Shown piece by piece: positions 11,793-21,837 of a stretch of DNA of 64,000 bases. The DNA is taken from positions 558,001-622,000 of the forward strand of contig VNWV01000001.1 of the NCBI GenBank assembly GCA_009801085.1, given 5' to 3'. The translations under genes and the position numbers were made by a program. A model generated the notes under the pieces. That model saw only the letters and a program-made list of their open reading frames with translations. It was not told the DNA's origin and did not search any database. Each line of letters opens with the position of its first letter. Positions within the stretch are counted from its first letter, which is position 1. The DNA comes from Lasiodiplodia sp. COLG20 (lineage: Eukaryota; Ascomycota; Dothideomycetes; Botryosphaeriales; Botryosphaeriaceae).

Positions 11793-14229
11793 TCAACCTT
11801 GCGCTCGGTCCTTTCCCCGGCTGCGCGATGTAGCTTTGCGGGCCTGAGTAGCCCACTTGACGGACTTTTTGGGACGATGGTGCCGCATTGATCCGCAGAA
11901 TCCGTCAGGATAGTCTCTTGCGTCAATGTAGACGCACTGCAGCAGCTCGAGGCAGGCTTTGCGCACATTTAGGAATTCCATCTGATCTCCTCGCAGGGGA
12001 ATAAACCCTTCCGGTGTCAGGTATCTCGCTCCGCCGATCGCTAGGCTGCTTGTTGCCCGCTCCTCGTCGACGCCACAAACGAATTGGCGCATGTGCTGGA
12101 TTATCTCAGGGTCCATGATCATCAAGAGCATGTTCAGGGCCTCTGCCCGGAGCGACTGTTTCCAAAATGCGATGAAACTATCCACCTTGAAAGGGAACAG
12201 CGTGGTCAACATCTGCTCTGGAGGCATGTCTCCAGTATCTTGCGACTCTTCTTGGGTTGACCAGATTGCCGGGATCAACACTGGTTCTAAGTTCAGCAGC
12301 CTCCTAAAGTACGATGCCTTCCGGGTGAACTTTTGGCCACGAAGAGGGCAGTTTTCCCTAAGGTCCCGGTGAGTAGTCCATAGCAGCTCCAGAGCTGCCC
12401 GATAGCAATTTCCGAGCCTTTCATACGTATTTCCGTCGTCCATGTCTTCCAAAACAAACAGTTGGCTGTCGACAACCAGGTTGAGAGCGGCCACAATCCA
12501 ACAATCTGCCCAGGTGAAACTCTTGTTGTCAATGAGAGTTTGTGCGCTTGTGTTGTTACACAAGTGTTCTACATCATGTGCGTCATAGCGAACAAGTGAT
12601 CTCACGAGGTTCTCTCGTACGAGTTCCCTACGATTCCAAAGAATTAGTTGACGGGGAAAACGAATGATCCGATCCAACACTTACCAAGCCGTCGCTTCTG
12701 TAACGTCGTGCTCTACCCTGCGTCGCTCTTTGTCTGCAAGAGCCTCCTTGAAGCCGAACTGGAACGTCTGGCGATCGTCTGAATAGAAGGCCCAAGCCCA
12801 GGAAAGCAAATTGTCCCTGACGCTAGGACTTTCGATCCATGGAATCACATCCTGAGGATGCTGTACCCGTCTCCAGAATTCGATCAGTTCAGAAGCCTCA
12901 AAAGGGTAAATCTGCGTCAAGGTTGTGTCCCAGAAGCCTCCTTCGTTTCTTTCGATGTCCCTGTGCACCGTCATCAACGCCTCCAGGTAGACCTCCGCAT
13001 CCCTCTCCAACGCAGACACCCGGCCGCTGCCATCTCCATTATCAACCGGTCTCTTTGACTCCGACGAGCCCGCACTGTGGTTTCTTGCTTCCATTCCAAG
13101 CATGCACAAGTCCCCTACAGCGCGAATCCACGGCCTCGCCCACTCTACCACATCGTCAAGGTCTCCATCTTTGTCGTCAGCGGTCAGCGCAGCCCAACCA
13201 TGGTCACTGTCGGCCACACGCGCGAAATCGGCCGCCATCTCGGCGCGGACGTGCGGCTTGAAGTTGGAGGCGGCGAAGAGGCGGTCGTGCGCCTCGTCCT
13301 TCCCGTGCGCAGCGTAGGCGTCAGGGTCGGACCAGTAAGGGTAGTTGTTGCTGTTAGCAGGGCGACCGAGGCCGTGGCCGTAATGGCTCTCGTCGTCGAG
13401 AGCTCCGAGTGTGACGTTGAAGTCGGCGACGAGCCTCGGCGTCGATATGGGGGAGAAGGCGGCGCGCCACTCGGCCAGGATGCGGTGGATCTCGGGGGAA
13501 TGAGTCCAGGTGAGGAGGCTCATGCAGCAGTTCGTGTTGTCGCTCATCACCGGCGAAGGGAACGTCTCGTGCCACAGGGCGACCAGCGAGCGGCAGTCGA
13601 AGTCGAAGAGCGACCTGCGGTCGGTCAGGATCTCGCCGTCGAGGAAGAAGCGGAATGACTCGAGGCCGAGGAGGTCCTGGAAGTATGTCGGCCTGAGGTG
13701 ACTGCGTCGCGGCAGGAAACCGCGCATCTCGTCGTGGAAGGCGCGGAAGAGGTCGAACACGGCCATGTGGCGGGCTTTGCGATCGGGGTCGGGTTCATTG
13801 GCCTCGTCTGGATCAGAATGCAGCGCGACGACGTTGCAGCTCGCTGTGACCCAGACGTCCTGGTAGCTGGTGATGCTTCTCTCTACCATGACCTGGGGGT
13901 GCTCCTGGAGTAGCTTGCGACGCACTTCTCGCGGCTTTTTCTCAAACTCTACGGCGAGGGTGGCAATAGTCTCCTGCATGGCAGGCCTAGGAAGAGAACA
14001 TCCGAGTAAGCCAGCCAATGTCCGATTCAGAGGGATGAGAATTTCAGACTGACCATGTTGCGGCGTCCCACATTTTGACATCCAAGCCAATAGCGTAATT
14101 TTTCATCATCGTATCGAAGTCGTCTTGGAAGTCTGGGCGCGCCTGCGAGAAGAAGGCCCACGCCCAGCGCAGTAGTTGCCGCTTGACATCTTTACCCTCG
14201 GCGAGCTTGATTATGTTCTCAGGCGTCAT
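11793..14229 (-). CDS. Unrecognised protein built of repeated modules (770 aa)
   Basis: Minus-strand exons 14054-14229, 12685-13986 and 11793-12627, with introns of 67 and 57 nt. I do not recognise the family. The protein consists of imperfect repeats. One unit has LLRWAWAFFS near residue 20 and LLSWAWAFYS near residue 450, each followed by a Phe-containing helix and a terminal A-T/A-W. Another has YPFEASELIEFWRR and FPFKVDSFIAFWKQ, with a weaker FDFDCRSLVALWHE. A third pair is YQDVWVTASCNVVAL and WADCWIVAALNLVVD. Both introns split the Trp codon (TG|G) ending the WAWAF unit. No signal peptide or membrane segment is seen; it looks alpha-helical and soluble. The frame stays open upstream of the ATG at 14229 (about to 14335) without another ATG, so an upstream exon is possible. 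The C terminus is basic. Confidence 0.75.
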
Positions 14230-16499
14230 GTTGAAAACGGCGGCCGAAACCCTTTCCAGCTCCGGCGCTTGGAGACTGGGTGGTAAGGAGCGTGGCGGGT
14301 GTCGTCCTGACCGGTTGGATGATGCGTATGATCAGTAGAAATGCTAAAGAGGTTTTCCCTGTCAGGTATCGGTTACACAAGATGAATAACGCAAAGTGCA
14401 ATGGGTGTCGGTTCGGGGGTGGGGCGGAGTTGTGAAGATGGTCAGTGTTGGCTAGCGCGCGGATAGAAACCGAAAGCGCCTTCCTACCCGTCATGCTGCC
14501 ACTTGAAAGAGGAATGCGCGAGATGGTATTGACATTCACTGTTCTGGTCACACGACCTACTGGCATTGGCGTGCGCTACAATCGTTAAGATACGGGCACT
14601 CTCAGGAAGCGCGGCCCGCCTTTTTTTCTTTTTTTTTTTTTTACAAAAATATATCGAGGTCCATCTCCAGTGCATCAAATTGGTGTCTGGTTTTGTGGTT
14701 TGTGTCACGAGAGGCAACTTCGGGCAAGACGCGGGCGCAATAAGGGTAATAACAGACTGAACTGCTCCAGGCCTCCTGCTTGGCGTTGGCTATGCAATTG
14801 CCATCCTTCCGGAAGCAAAAAGATCACTTTTCTAATAGTCCTTTAGTGGTTCGCTATACTTTCTGACTGTCTGATGAGTAGAATCGCTGACACTTTTCAA
14901 GTGTTTGATGCAAGTTTTGAACCAATCAGGCAGCAACCTGTGTGGCCCTGGTCGACAAAGGGCTACGAGCGCTGCTACACCTTCTAGCAGACTTGATAGA
15001 GATGATACAAAACATTGAGAGTAACCACAATGTTATAACTAGACAAACCTATTTTGTCGGTTGCATATGGATGCACTGGCTTGGGCTGCGACCTCACGAC
15101 ACTGACGCATCGCCACTGCGACTGGTGATTAATCAATTTTCTGAAGAAAACCCACAATCTATCTCATGAGCGGGTTCGAAATTTGTTATGAGCTGTGCGC
15201 GCATGAAGAACAGGCGAGCAACGACGTCTTGATACTACCAACCAATGTGCCCGCCTCATCACCATCCCAAGCTATTAGACCTAAAGGCGAACATAACCGC
15301 GACGGAGCACTCGTACATATTCCACAGAAAACTGGATATCGGTACCGAACGTGGGGTCTGCGGTGGCTCAAACTCCGTTAGAATTATTCTCCTGATATCC
15401 ACAATGATGAGCAGGGTCTGGAGTGCTGACCACTTCTAGACCGACTTCCTTCGATACAACCAATTGAGCAAGAGCTTCAATGCGGTTGGAACACGCTTCA
15501 CCGCTAGCTGAGCGACGAATAGCGTCGCAAGGCTCTAACATAAGCTGTAGTATGATCTTCGAAGCCAGTACCGCATAAAGCGCAGTTAATTCTCATTGGC
15601 AGGCCGTGTGCCTCATTTAAATATGCTCGGCGGCCAATCATACCGTGATCAAATGAGCACATGCCCTGGATGGGACGCCTGATTTCAGCCCTTCCGTCTC
15701 CAAGTGTCTCGACTTCAGCGATCCGGCCAAGACTACTGGCGGAAAATCTTAAACAACAAAGTTTCACTCGACTCTGTGGGGGACAAACGCTCCACAAAGC
15801 GGAGCTGCCGTCGGGGTTTCACATGGGGGCCGGCTCTTGTTTGGTTTCTTCGCAGAGCAACTGAATGCTAGAAGCTTGATTCTTTATAGCTTTTTTTAAG
15901 GCGAAGCGCGAGGAATATCCTCGAGCCTTCACCTCTAGAAGGTATCTCTCTTGAGCAGATAAGCTGCTTCTGCGCTGTTAAATGGGTATGCTACGCTTTG
16001 AAAACCAAAAAACAAAAGGAAACAAAAACGCAAGAAAAATCTGAGAATGCTGTAACGCCGCGCCATGCAATATGAGGTGGGAAGCTGTGTATAAAGAGTA
16101 TCAAGAAAAACGTACGGAGAAAGTGGGGCTGAGAACCTGGGAGCAAAGCAGAGACGTGCCTGCAACCACTGGGTTCTCAAGAAGAAGTGAAAAGAAGATG
16201 AGCAGGAAAATCCCAAGAAGAAAAAAAGTTATTTACAGACTGTATCAGCACAACGAAGTAATTTTTCTTTCCCGCCTCTATTCTCTCCAAAAATGTCGAA
16301 GTCCAAGGTGACCTCTTTCAACATCTTCTCCCAATTATCAACATCCACCATCGAGCGGGCAGGATCGTCCCCAGTGCGCGCTCACGTACTCGTTGAAGTG
16401 CTGCCTCCACGCTTTTTGCAAAATCAGGAAACATCAAATCGTCATGCCTCATCAGCGGGCTGCTAGAAAAGAGCTTTGTCTTCTTTCTGACTCTCTCCC
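14230..16499. other. Gene-poor region of 2.3 kb with a possible gene relic
   Basis: No intact gene is supported. A T-run at about 14630-14642 and A-rich runs near 16005-16040 are present. On the minus strand around 15400-15800 a fragment looks protein-like and is listed separately. The right end holds the 3' flank of the ferric-reductase gene. Confidence 0.4.
15400..15800 (-). pseudogene. Possible broken gene relic (minus strand)
   Basis: On the minus strand a frame reads IGRRAYLNEAHGLPMRINC, then ALCGTGF, and stops shortly after at about 15504. An overlapping frame beginning with an ATG near 15545 continues for about 58 codons (LEPCDAIRRSASGEACSNRI, then EALAQLVV). The MRINCALCGTGF start resembles the cysteine-containing N termini of some fungal F-box-like proteins, but the frame breaks after about 30 codons. 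A frameshifted remnant is one reading; chance is another. Confidence 0.2.
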
Positions 16500-18338
16500 T
16501 TAGTACGTAAACGCCTCCTCGATGAAGTCGATACTGCCCTCATCCACCCTCGAGCGCACTGCCGTCCTCACACCATCGGAGAAAGCACCGGCACCACAAA
16601 CGGTGACGGCGACGGCGCCGACGCGCTCGGCGATTTCGCGGTCGATGATGGTCTGAACGTCGCAGCGGCCAGGGAACATCTGGACGGAGCCCGACGTGCT
16701 GTTGATCTCGGCGTGGTTCTTGGGCCTGGTGATGAAAAGGAGGATCTTGAGCACCTCGCGGCGGCCCGGCATGCGCAGGATCTCGTCCATCCAGGGGCGC
16801 ACCCACTCCAGGCACTCGGTGTTGGGGATACTCCACACCAGCACCACCTTGCGCGCCGCAACGGTGCCGCCGTGGTAGCCGGCAACAAGGTGGCGGACGA
16901 ACGAGGTTTGATGCGTGATGCCAACACCGGCGGCGAAGAGGATACAGGTGCCATAGCTGTCGAGCGACTCGTGGCCGCCGTAGGGACCCTCGATCATGCC
17001 GTAAGTGGAAAGCACGCCCATTGGCTGCGCCTTGGCGCGGTCGTACATCTTGCGGGTGAAACCTTCACGCGCGCGGCAGACCAGCGAGATGCTGCGCATC
17101 CTCTGGTTGGGCCTGGTGAGGTCGAAGGTGGGGCTGGTCGTGGGAAGGCCGAGCTTCTCATCCTCGACGGATGCCGGCATGGAGTGGTGGTGCTGGCTGG
17201 CCCAAGCAACAGAGAAAGGATGCGAAGCCCAGCCGGCGAGGGAAGGCACGTACAGGTGGACGTGCGAGCCGGGGCGGTGGTTCCAGGTGCGCACAAGGTC
17301 GATGGTCACACGGCAGGCGTCGTTGGGGAGAGCCTCGATGGTAACCTTGGACATGCCACGGCGCAGGCTGACGTTGTACTTGGCGCACTTCCACGTACGC
17401 CAAAGCCACTCGCAGATCCACATGGCAAGAATGAACTTCATCCAGGGAAGCTGGGGAAGCGCGTGGATGTCAATGTGCACCCAGGCTCCGACGATGCCCA
17501 AGGCAACGCCCACGCGGTGGAAGTTGATGAAGGTCTCGTAGAAGGCGTGACGCAGGGGCGACCAGGCCTGAATGCCAAGGAAGGTGAAAGCGGCAGTGCC
17601 CAGCATTCCCCAAGCATACGAAGGCTCAGTTGCAAGCACGTTGCCCACACCCTCCCATTTTCCGGCGTTGTAGGTGTTGATCATCCAGCACAGCGTGTGG
17701 ACGATAGTCTCGATGATGACAATACGGGCGGCCCAGCGGTGCAGCAGGTTGAAGGTGTCGTAGCTCACGTGGAGCATCCAGATCAAGGGATTGTTGCGCA
17801 GGGCGAACAGGATGGTGGGAATGAGGTTGAGGGCGGCGAGGGTGCCGGATCTGCCACGCAGGGCGGCGACAACGGAGGCGGACTCCTCGCGGGACCAGGG
17901 AAGGCAGAGGCAGTAGGCGAGGTTGCTGGCGCCGTAGGTGAGGAGAAGCATCATGTGGAAGCGCGAGGGGAGGGTGCCAATGCTGATGGCAGAAGACAGG
18001 CGGATTTCCTCATTGTGTCGCTTCTTCCAGAGCGGGGCGTAGATGACGTGCTTCTTGAGCCAGGGAACGATGTTGGTCTGGTTGTGGCGCCAGTAGACCT
18101 GCCTGTGGGCGGTGCCCATAGTCGAGACATGGCGCAGGTGGGAATTGTACATGTGGCAGACGCGGAGGATCAGAGTGAGGCCGAGGATACCGCCAAAGGT
18201 GCCCAGCAGCACGTCGACCCACAGAAAGTTGCCGGTCTGGTCGACGCCGGTGAGGCCATGGGAGAAGGCGAAGGGGTCCTTGTCGGTGTCGACGACGTCG
18301 CTGAGGCCGCGCTTGACGGCGGCAGTCCAGGAGTGCAT
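16500..18338 (-). CDS. Ferric-chelate reductase-like transmembrane flavocytochrome (FRE/NOX superfamily)
   Basis: Single exon, 612 aa, with the ATG at 18338. The N-terminal half has several membrane helices with a ferric-reductase domain. Two haem-ligand His pairs, each 14 residues apart as in the family, lie at 200/214 (LLHRWAARIVIIETIVH) and 274/288 (FHRVGVALGIVGAWVH). The C-terminal half has the FAD-binding motif SHPFSVAW (about residues 365-372) and NAD(P)-binding elements EGPYGG, FAAGVGITHQTSFVRHL and VCGAGAFSDGVR. It should move electrons from cytosolic NADPH through FAD and two haems to metal chelates outside the cell or in a vacuole. Length and topology (about 600-700 aa) fit. Iron specificity, as against copper, is inferred from the family. 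No iron or copper transporter lies next to it, and I saw no clear GATA-type iron-repressor site upstream. Confidence 0.92.
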   Translation of the reverse strand: MHSWTAAVKRGLSDVVDTDKDPFAFSHGLTGVDQTGNFLWVDVLLGTFGGILGLTLILRVCHMYNSHLRHVSTMGTAHRQVYWRHNQTNIVPWLKKHVIYAPLWKKRHNEEIRLSSAISIGTLPSRFHMMLLLTYGASNLAYCLCLPWSREESASVVAALRGRSGTLAALNLIPTILFALRNNPLIWMLHVSYDTFNLLHRWAARIVIIETIVHTLCWMINTYNAGKWEGVGNVLATEPSYAWGMLGTAAFTFLGIQAWSPLRHAFYETFINFHRVGVALGIVGAWVHIDIHALPQLPWMKFILAMWICEWLWRTWKCAKYNVSLRRGMSKVTIEALPNDACRVTIDLVRTWNHRPGSHVHLYVPSLAGWASHPFSVAWASQHHHSMPASVEDEKLGLPTTSPTFDLTRPNQRMRSISLVCRAREGFTRKMYDRAKAQPMGVLSTYGMIEGPYGGHESLDSYGTCILFAAGVGITHQTSFVRHLVAGYHGGTVAARKVVLVWSIPNTECLEWVRPWMDEILRMPGRREVLKILLFITRPKNHAEINSTSGSVQMFPGRCDVQTIIDREIAERVGAVAVTVCGAGAFSDGVRTAVRSRVDEGSIDFIEEAFTY

Positions 18339-21300
18339 GGCTCCAGGCGATGCTGGTGTTGCTGGGGAAACTGTTTGCAAAGGGACAAAGAAACCCGGAA
18401 CTCGTGGCTACGCGTCAGATCGTGTCGCAGTCGAGGTTGTCGAGCTCCTGAGGTTCTGGGTCCGGGAAATGAATGCGTGAATCAGAGCGCACCGGGCGCT
18501 GGCTAGCAAAATGAAGGTTTGGGGGGTGGATGGGCTGGGGCTTAGAGTTTCGGATGCTGGCGGAGGGACTATCTATGTCTATTCAAAGGCATAACAATGC
18601 TATTGTTCGCGAACAATGAAGGTGTTGTTCAGGTGTCGCGCGTCGTCAGGTGAGAGTGAGCTGTCGGGGATGTCGGCGTGAAGCTTGGCTTGGCCGGCGG
18701 GGATTGACAGCTGAGATATGATCCAAGACGGGGATTGCGATCGTCGAGTGATGTCAAGTCCAGGGGCGGAGCTATTGGAAGCAGGGAGTCACCAGCGGCC
18801 GGCGTGTGGTGCGCAAAAGAGCGTGGTGTCGTGACAACGAGGGTGTAAAGTTTCAGAAACGAAGAGAAAACGAGGCACCGGGTCTGGAGGAGAGGCCGAA
18901 CAGGAGGGGAAAGGAGGGCGGACGTGGATGTTTATGGACGCAGGCTCTGCGCGGAGAAGCGGCAGCCAATCAGTCGGCCAAACCCGCGCGCCTTGACGCC
19001 GCGCCACAGCAGCTGCGAGTGTGGGTTTCATGGACTCCCCTTGTCGTACCACCGTCTCCCGACCGTGCGCTGACGGCGGCACTCACGCCATGCGGCTTCT
19101 GGAAGAGGACGCTGGCAAAAGAGATCGCCCGCGGCGCCGCCGCGATGGTAGGCCTGGGCGGGCAGCGGCAGCCTATCGCTTCCCGCGCGGGCGTTGCCCT
19201 GAAACCGCCGCACGCTGTTCCTGCGCCCGCGAGGAACGCAGCCATTCAGCGCCGCCCCTGCAAGCCCGCCCCCCAGCCACGAGCTTGGTCTTCGCGCCGC
19301 CCGACAAAAACACCATGCGCCGCACTTCACCGTCCGCTAGCTGCCTCCGCTGAACCAGTCGCCTGCCCGCCACCCTCCCGACCAGCTGCCGGCCAGACCG
19401 CGCGCGCCGGGCACGCGTGCCCGCATGAAACGCGCCGCCGAAAAAACTTCCGTTCCTGGCCCGCCCCCCTGCGTCGATCCAGAGCACCTCAGCTCCAGCA
19501 TGCCTCCCCGCGCCGCAATGCCATGCCCACCTCCGGTGACAAGCCTTGTTGCGAAACAACTCTATCCTCCGTGACAGCGCCGCAACAGCGCCCCGCGCCG
19601 GGCCAGAGCAGTGCAGACCCGGTCTTCCCGCCGTGGCAGCGCGAGCGTCATCTCTCTTATCGGCAATTGCATTTATGTGCGACGGCTGTACGGCCGGCGC
19701 GCTGGATCTGGATGAGGAAGCGGGCTGTGGACCCGCGTGCACGCTCGCCTTCCGAAACGCCGTGTGCCCTCTCCGCCCGCCGTCCGCCAGCCCGTCCGCC
19801 CAGCTCGTCGCCTGCTGCTGTTTCCGCTGCACTCGCGGCGCGCCTCGGTCTGATCCCCGTCGCTTGCCAAATGAGACGCAGAGAAGACCCGTCTTGGCTA
19901 CTGCGAGTGCTTCTTTCGGCGGTTTTCTCGCTCCACCAATCCCCACGCTCTCTCAATCCTCGACATGAGTACGTGCGTAGCGGCTCTTGCCGCCTGCCTT
20001 GCTCCAGCAACGCTCATCATGTTGACTTGCAGAAGACTGGACCCGTGGTTGAGCCTCCCCAGCAACTCCGGCATTCTTCAACCCACCTGTTCATGCTGCA
20101 ATTTCCCGTCCCACGGTAACCACCCTCCTTCGCGCCCCGCGCGAACCACGCTGCATCTTCAGACGTTTGACCTTGCTCCTCAACGCTGCTCGTGTCTTGA
20201 CGCTGCACGCCGCCAACGGTGGGCGGAGCGCCCTCCGCCGTCCAGCCCCCGCTTGGGCCTCGCCTGCGACACCACACCGCTCAGAAACGCCTGAGGCAGA
20301 AGCACACCGCCCGCTGTCTCATCGCCACTTGTTTTTGCCTACCTGGGCAATCTGCAGAAATGACGTCCGCGGCATCTCCCCACCTTCTGTCCACCAACGG
20401 AGGAGGCACCGTGGCATCCTCAATGATAAGGCAGACACGCAAGGCTGCATGAATTGGCAGCTAGGTTTAAAATTAGATGCACTCTCGCTTCGCCGGGCCA
20501 AGCCCGTTTCGATCGCCCATGCGGATCGCTTGGGGGCTCTGTGTCTCAGTTTTTCGGGTGCTTCCGAGCCAAACAACTCCAACGATATTGCAATATTGGC
20601 GACATCCTCTGCCAATCCTGGCCCGAAGACAACAGAGCCCGCCAAGCTTCCCTCTCCGTGACAACCGAGAGCACGATTGCCGATGCGCTCAGCACGTCCA
20701 CGTGGAGGTGGTGTGAAAGTCAGTCAAAAGGCCAGATCCTCCCCAGCGATCCTCCCTCGACCGGTTAAGGCTCCCGTTGCTCCCATGCTATCCCTTATCC
20801 TCTGTTCTTACGACCATCTGTACGCATTTAGAACCGGTTTTCTGCACACCTTTCCCCCGCTGCGTTGCCTGGCTTATCCTAGCCGCCTCAACCGTGTTTC
20901 AGACGTTCGGCCGACGCCGGCCTTGCTTCCGAACATTCGGATCTATCGCAGAGCCTTGTTCCGTATGCGAGGCCGTTTACTCATCCGAGAGCCAGCGCCT
21001 ACCTATCAATACTTACCGCCGGCAAGGACCGCCTGCAGAAACAAGCATCCCCACATCGCCCTGTTTCCGCGGAAATAAGTCGCCCAGTCGTGCCTTTGCA
21101 TCCAAGTGAAACTCTGCTGTCGCCTTGTGAACCTATCCCTCATGCCAAGTATCTTGATATTGGACCAATGTTCCCTTTTTCCATTCTCATTGCCGACCAT
21201 AAATAATCGGCGCCCCGAAAAGGTTAACGAGGGGCACGGATGCGCGCGCTGGTGGACGAGGACGACCGTATCGCGTACTGCGAGATTGACTTGACCCACT

Positions 21301-21837
21301 CCTGAGAAATAGGTAGACGAGTCCCCAACGACAACAACGCCGACTTAACCGCTTCCTCGCCATGGCTTTTTGATGGGTCAAGAGGTCCATTAACGCTCGC
21401 TTCCACGCTAGATACGAGCACATCCCCCGTCCGTGGCGTTGGTGGCATCTGCGACACCAAATTAGTGATTGTGTGTACTCGACAACCTCAACGCCACCAT
21501 TCTTGGGGCAGTCCCACGTCGCTTAAGCTTCTGACCGCGCCACCTCCCTAATGCTGGGCGCCAACACTCAATCGGAAGTCCGGCAACACTGGAGAACAGC
21601 TTGCAAACTGCTGTTCTCTGCATGACGATGATAGGGGGTATGGCAGACGCTGAGCGAACGGGCATCCAAGTGGAGGCACGGCTAGTCACTTCTATCAATA
21701 TGATCTCTTTCCTTTGGCTGTTCGACCTATCGTTTTCTCGTTGATTTACCTGTCTCTAAAGGCTTAGACGAGCCCACGTAATCGCGCACAAGAAAGAGAA
21801 GGATCATCTCATCCCCCCGCCGTGTCGTACGCTCCCT
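18339..21837. other. 3.5-kb region without a supported gene; possible untranslated transcript
   Basis: Several long frames cross 18.8-20.1 kb on both strands, but they are rich in Arg, Ala, Pro and Ser, overlap one another and match no domain. The 19.9-21.3 kb part is pyrimidine-rich and leader-like. It has a convincing intron-like segment at 19969-20032 (GTACGT...GTTGAC...TTGCAG), but joining its sides gives only a seven-codon frame after the ATG at 19965. A 30-codon frame starts at 20360 (MTSAASPHLLSTNGGG). The left end holds the ferric-reductase promoter, the right end the 3' flank of the next minus-strand gene. A long non-coding RNA or spliced leader is possible. Confidence 0.35.

Noticed and set aside
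14760..16100. Possible RIP-mutated transposon remnant
   Set aside because: The region is somewhat less GC-rich than its neighbours, but I see no terminal repeats, transposase or reverse-transcriptase motifs, or clear excess of TA steps.
16713..18506. Long plus-strand frame of 597 codons
   Set aside because: Exactly antisense to the ferric-reductase gene and Gly/Glu/Val-rich, as mirror frames of GC-rich genes are.
18806..20119. Plus-strand open frame of 437 codons
   Set aside because: Arg/Pro/Ala-rich composition, competing long frames on the other strand and no domain; the frame looks like a by-product of GC-rich sequence with few stop codons.
19969..20119. Possible two-exon gene starting at the ATG at 19965
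   Set aside because: Joining the intron-like borders gives a stop after seven codons; only the unspliced frame is longer.
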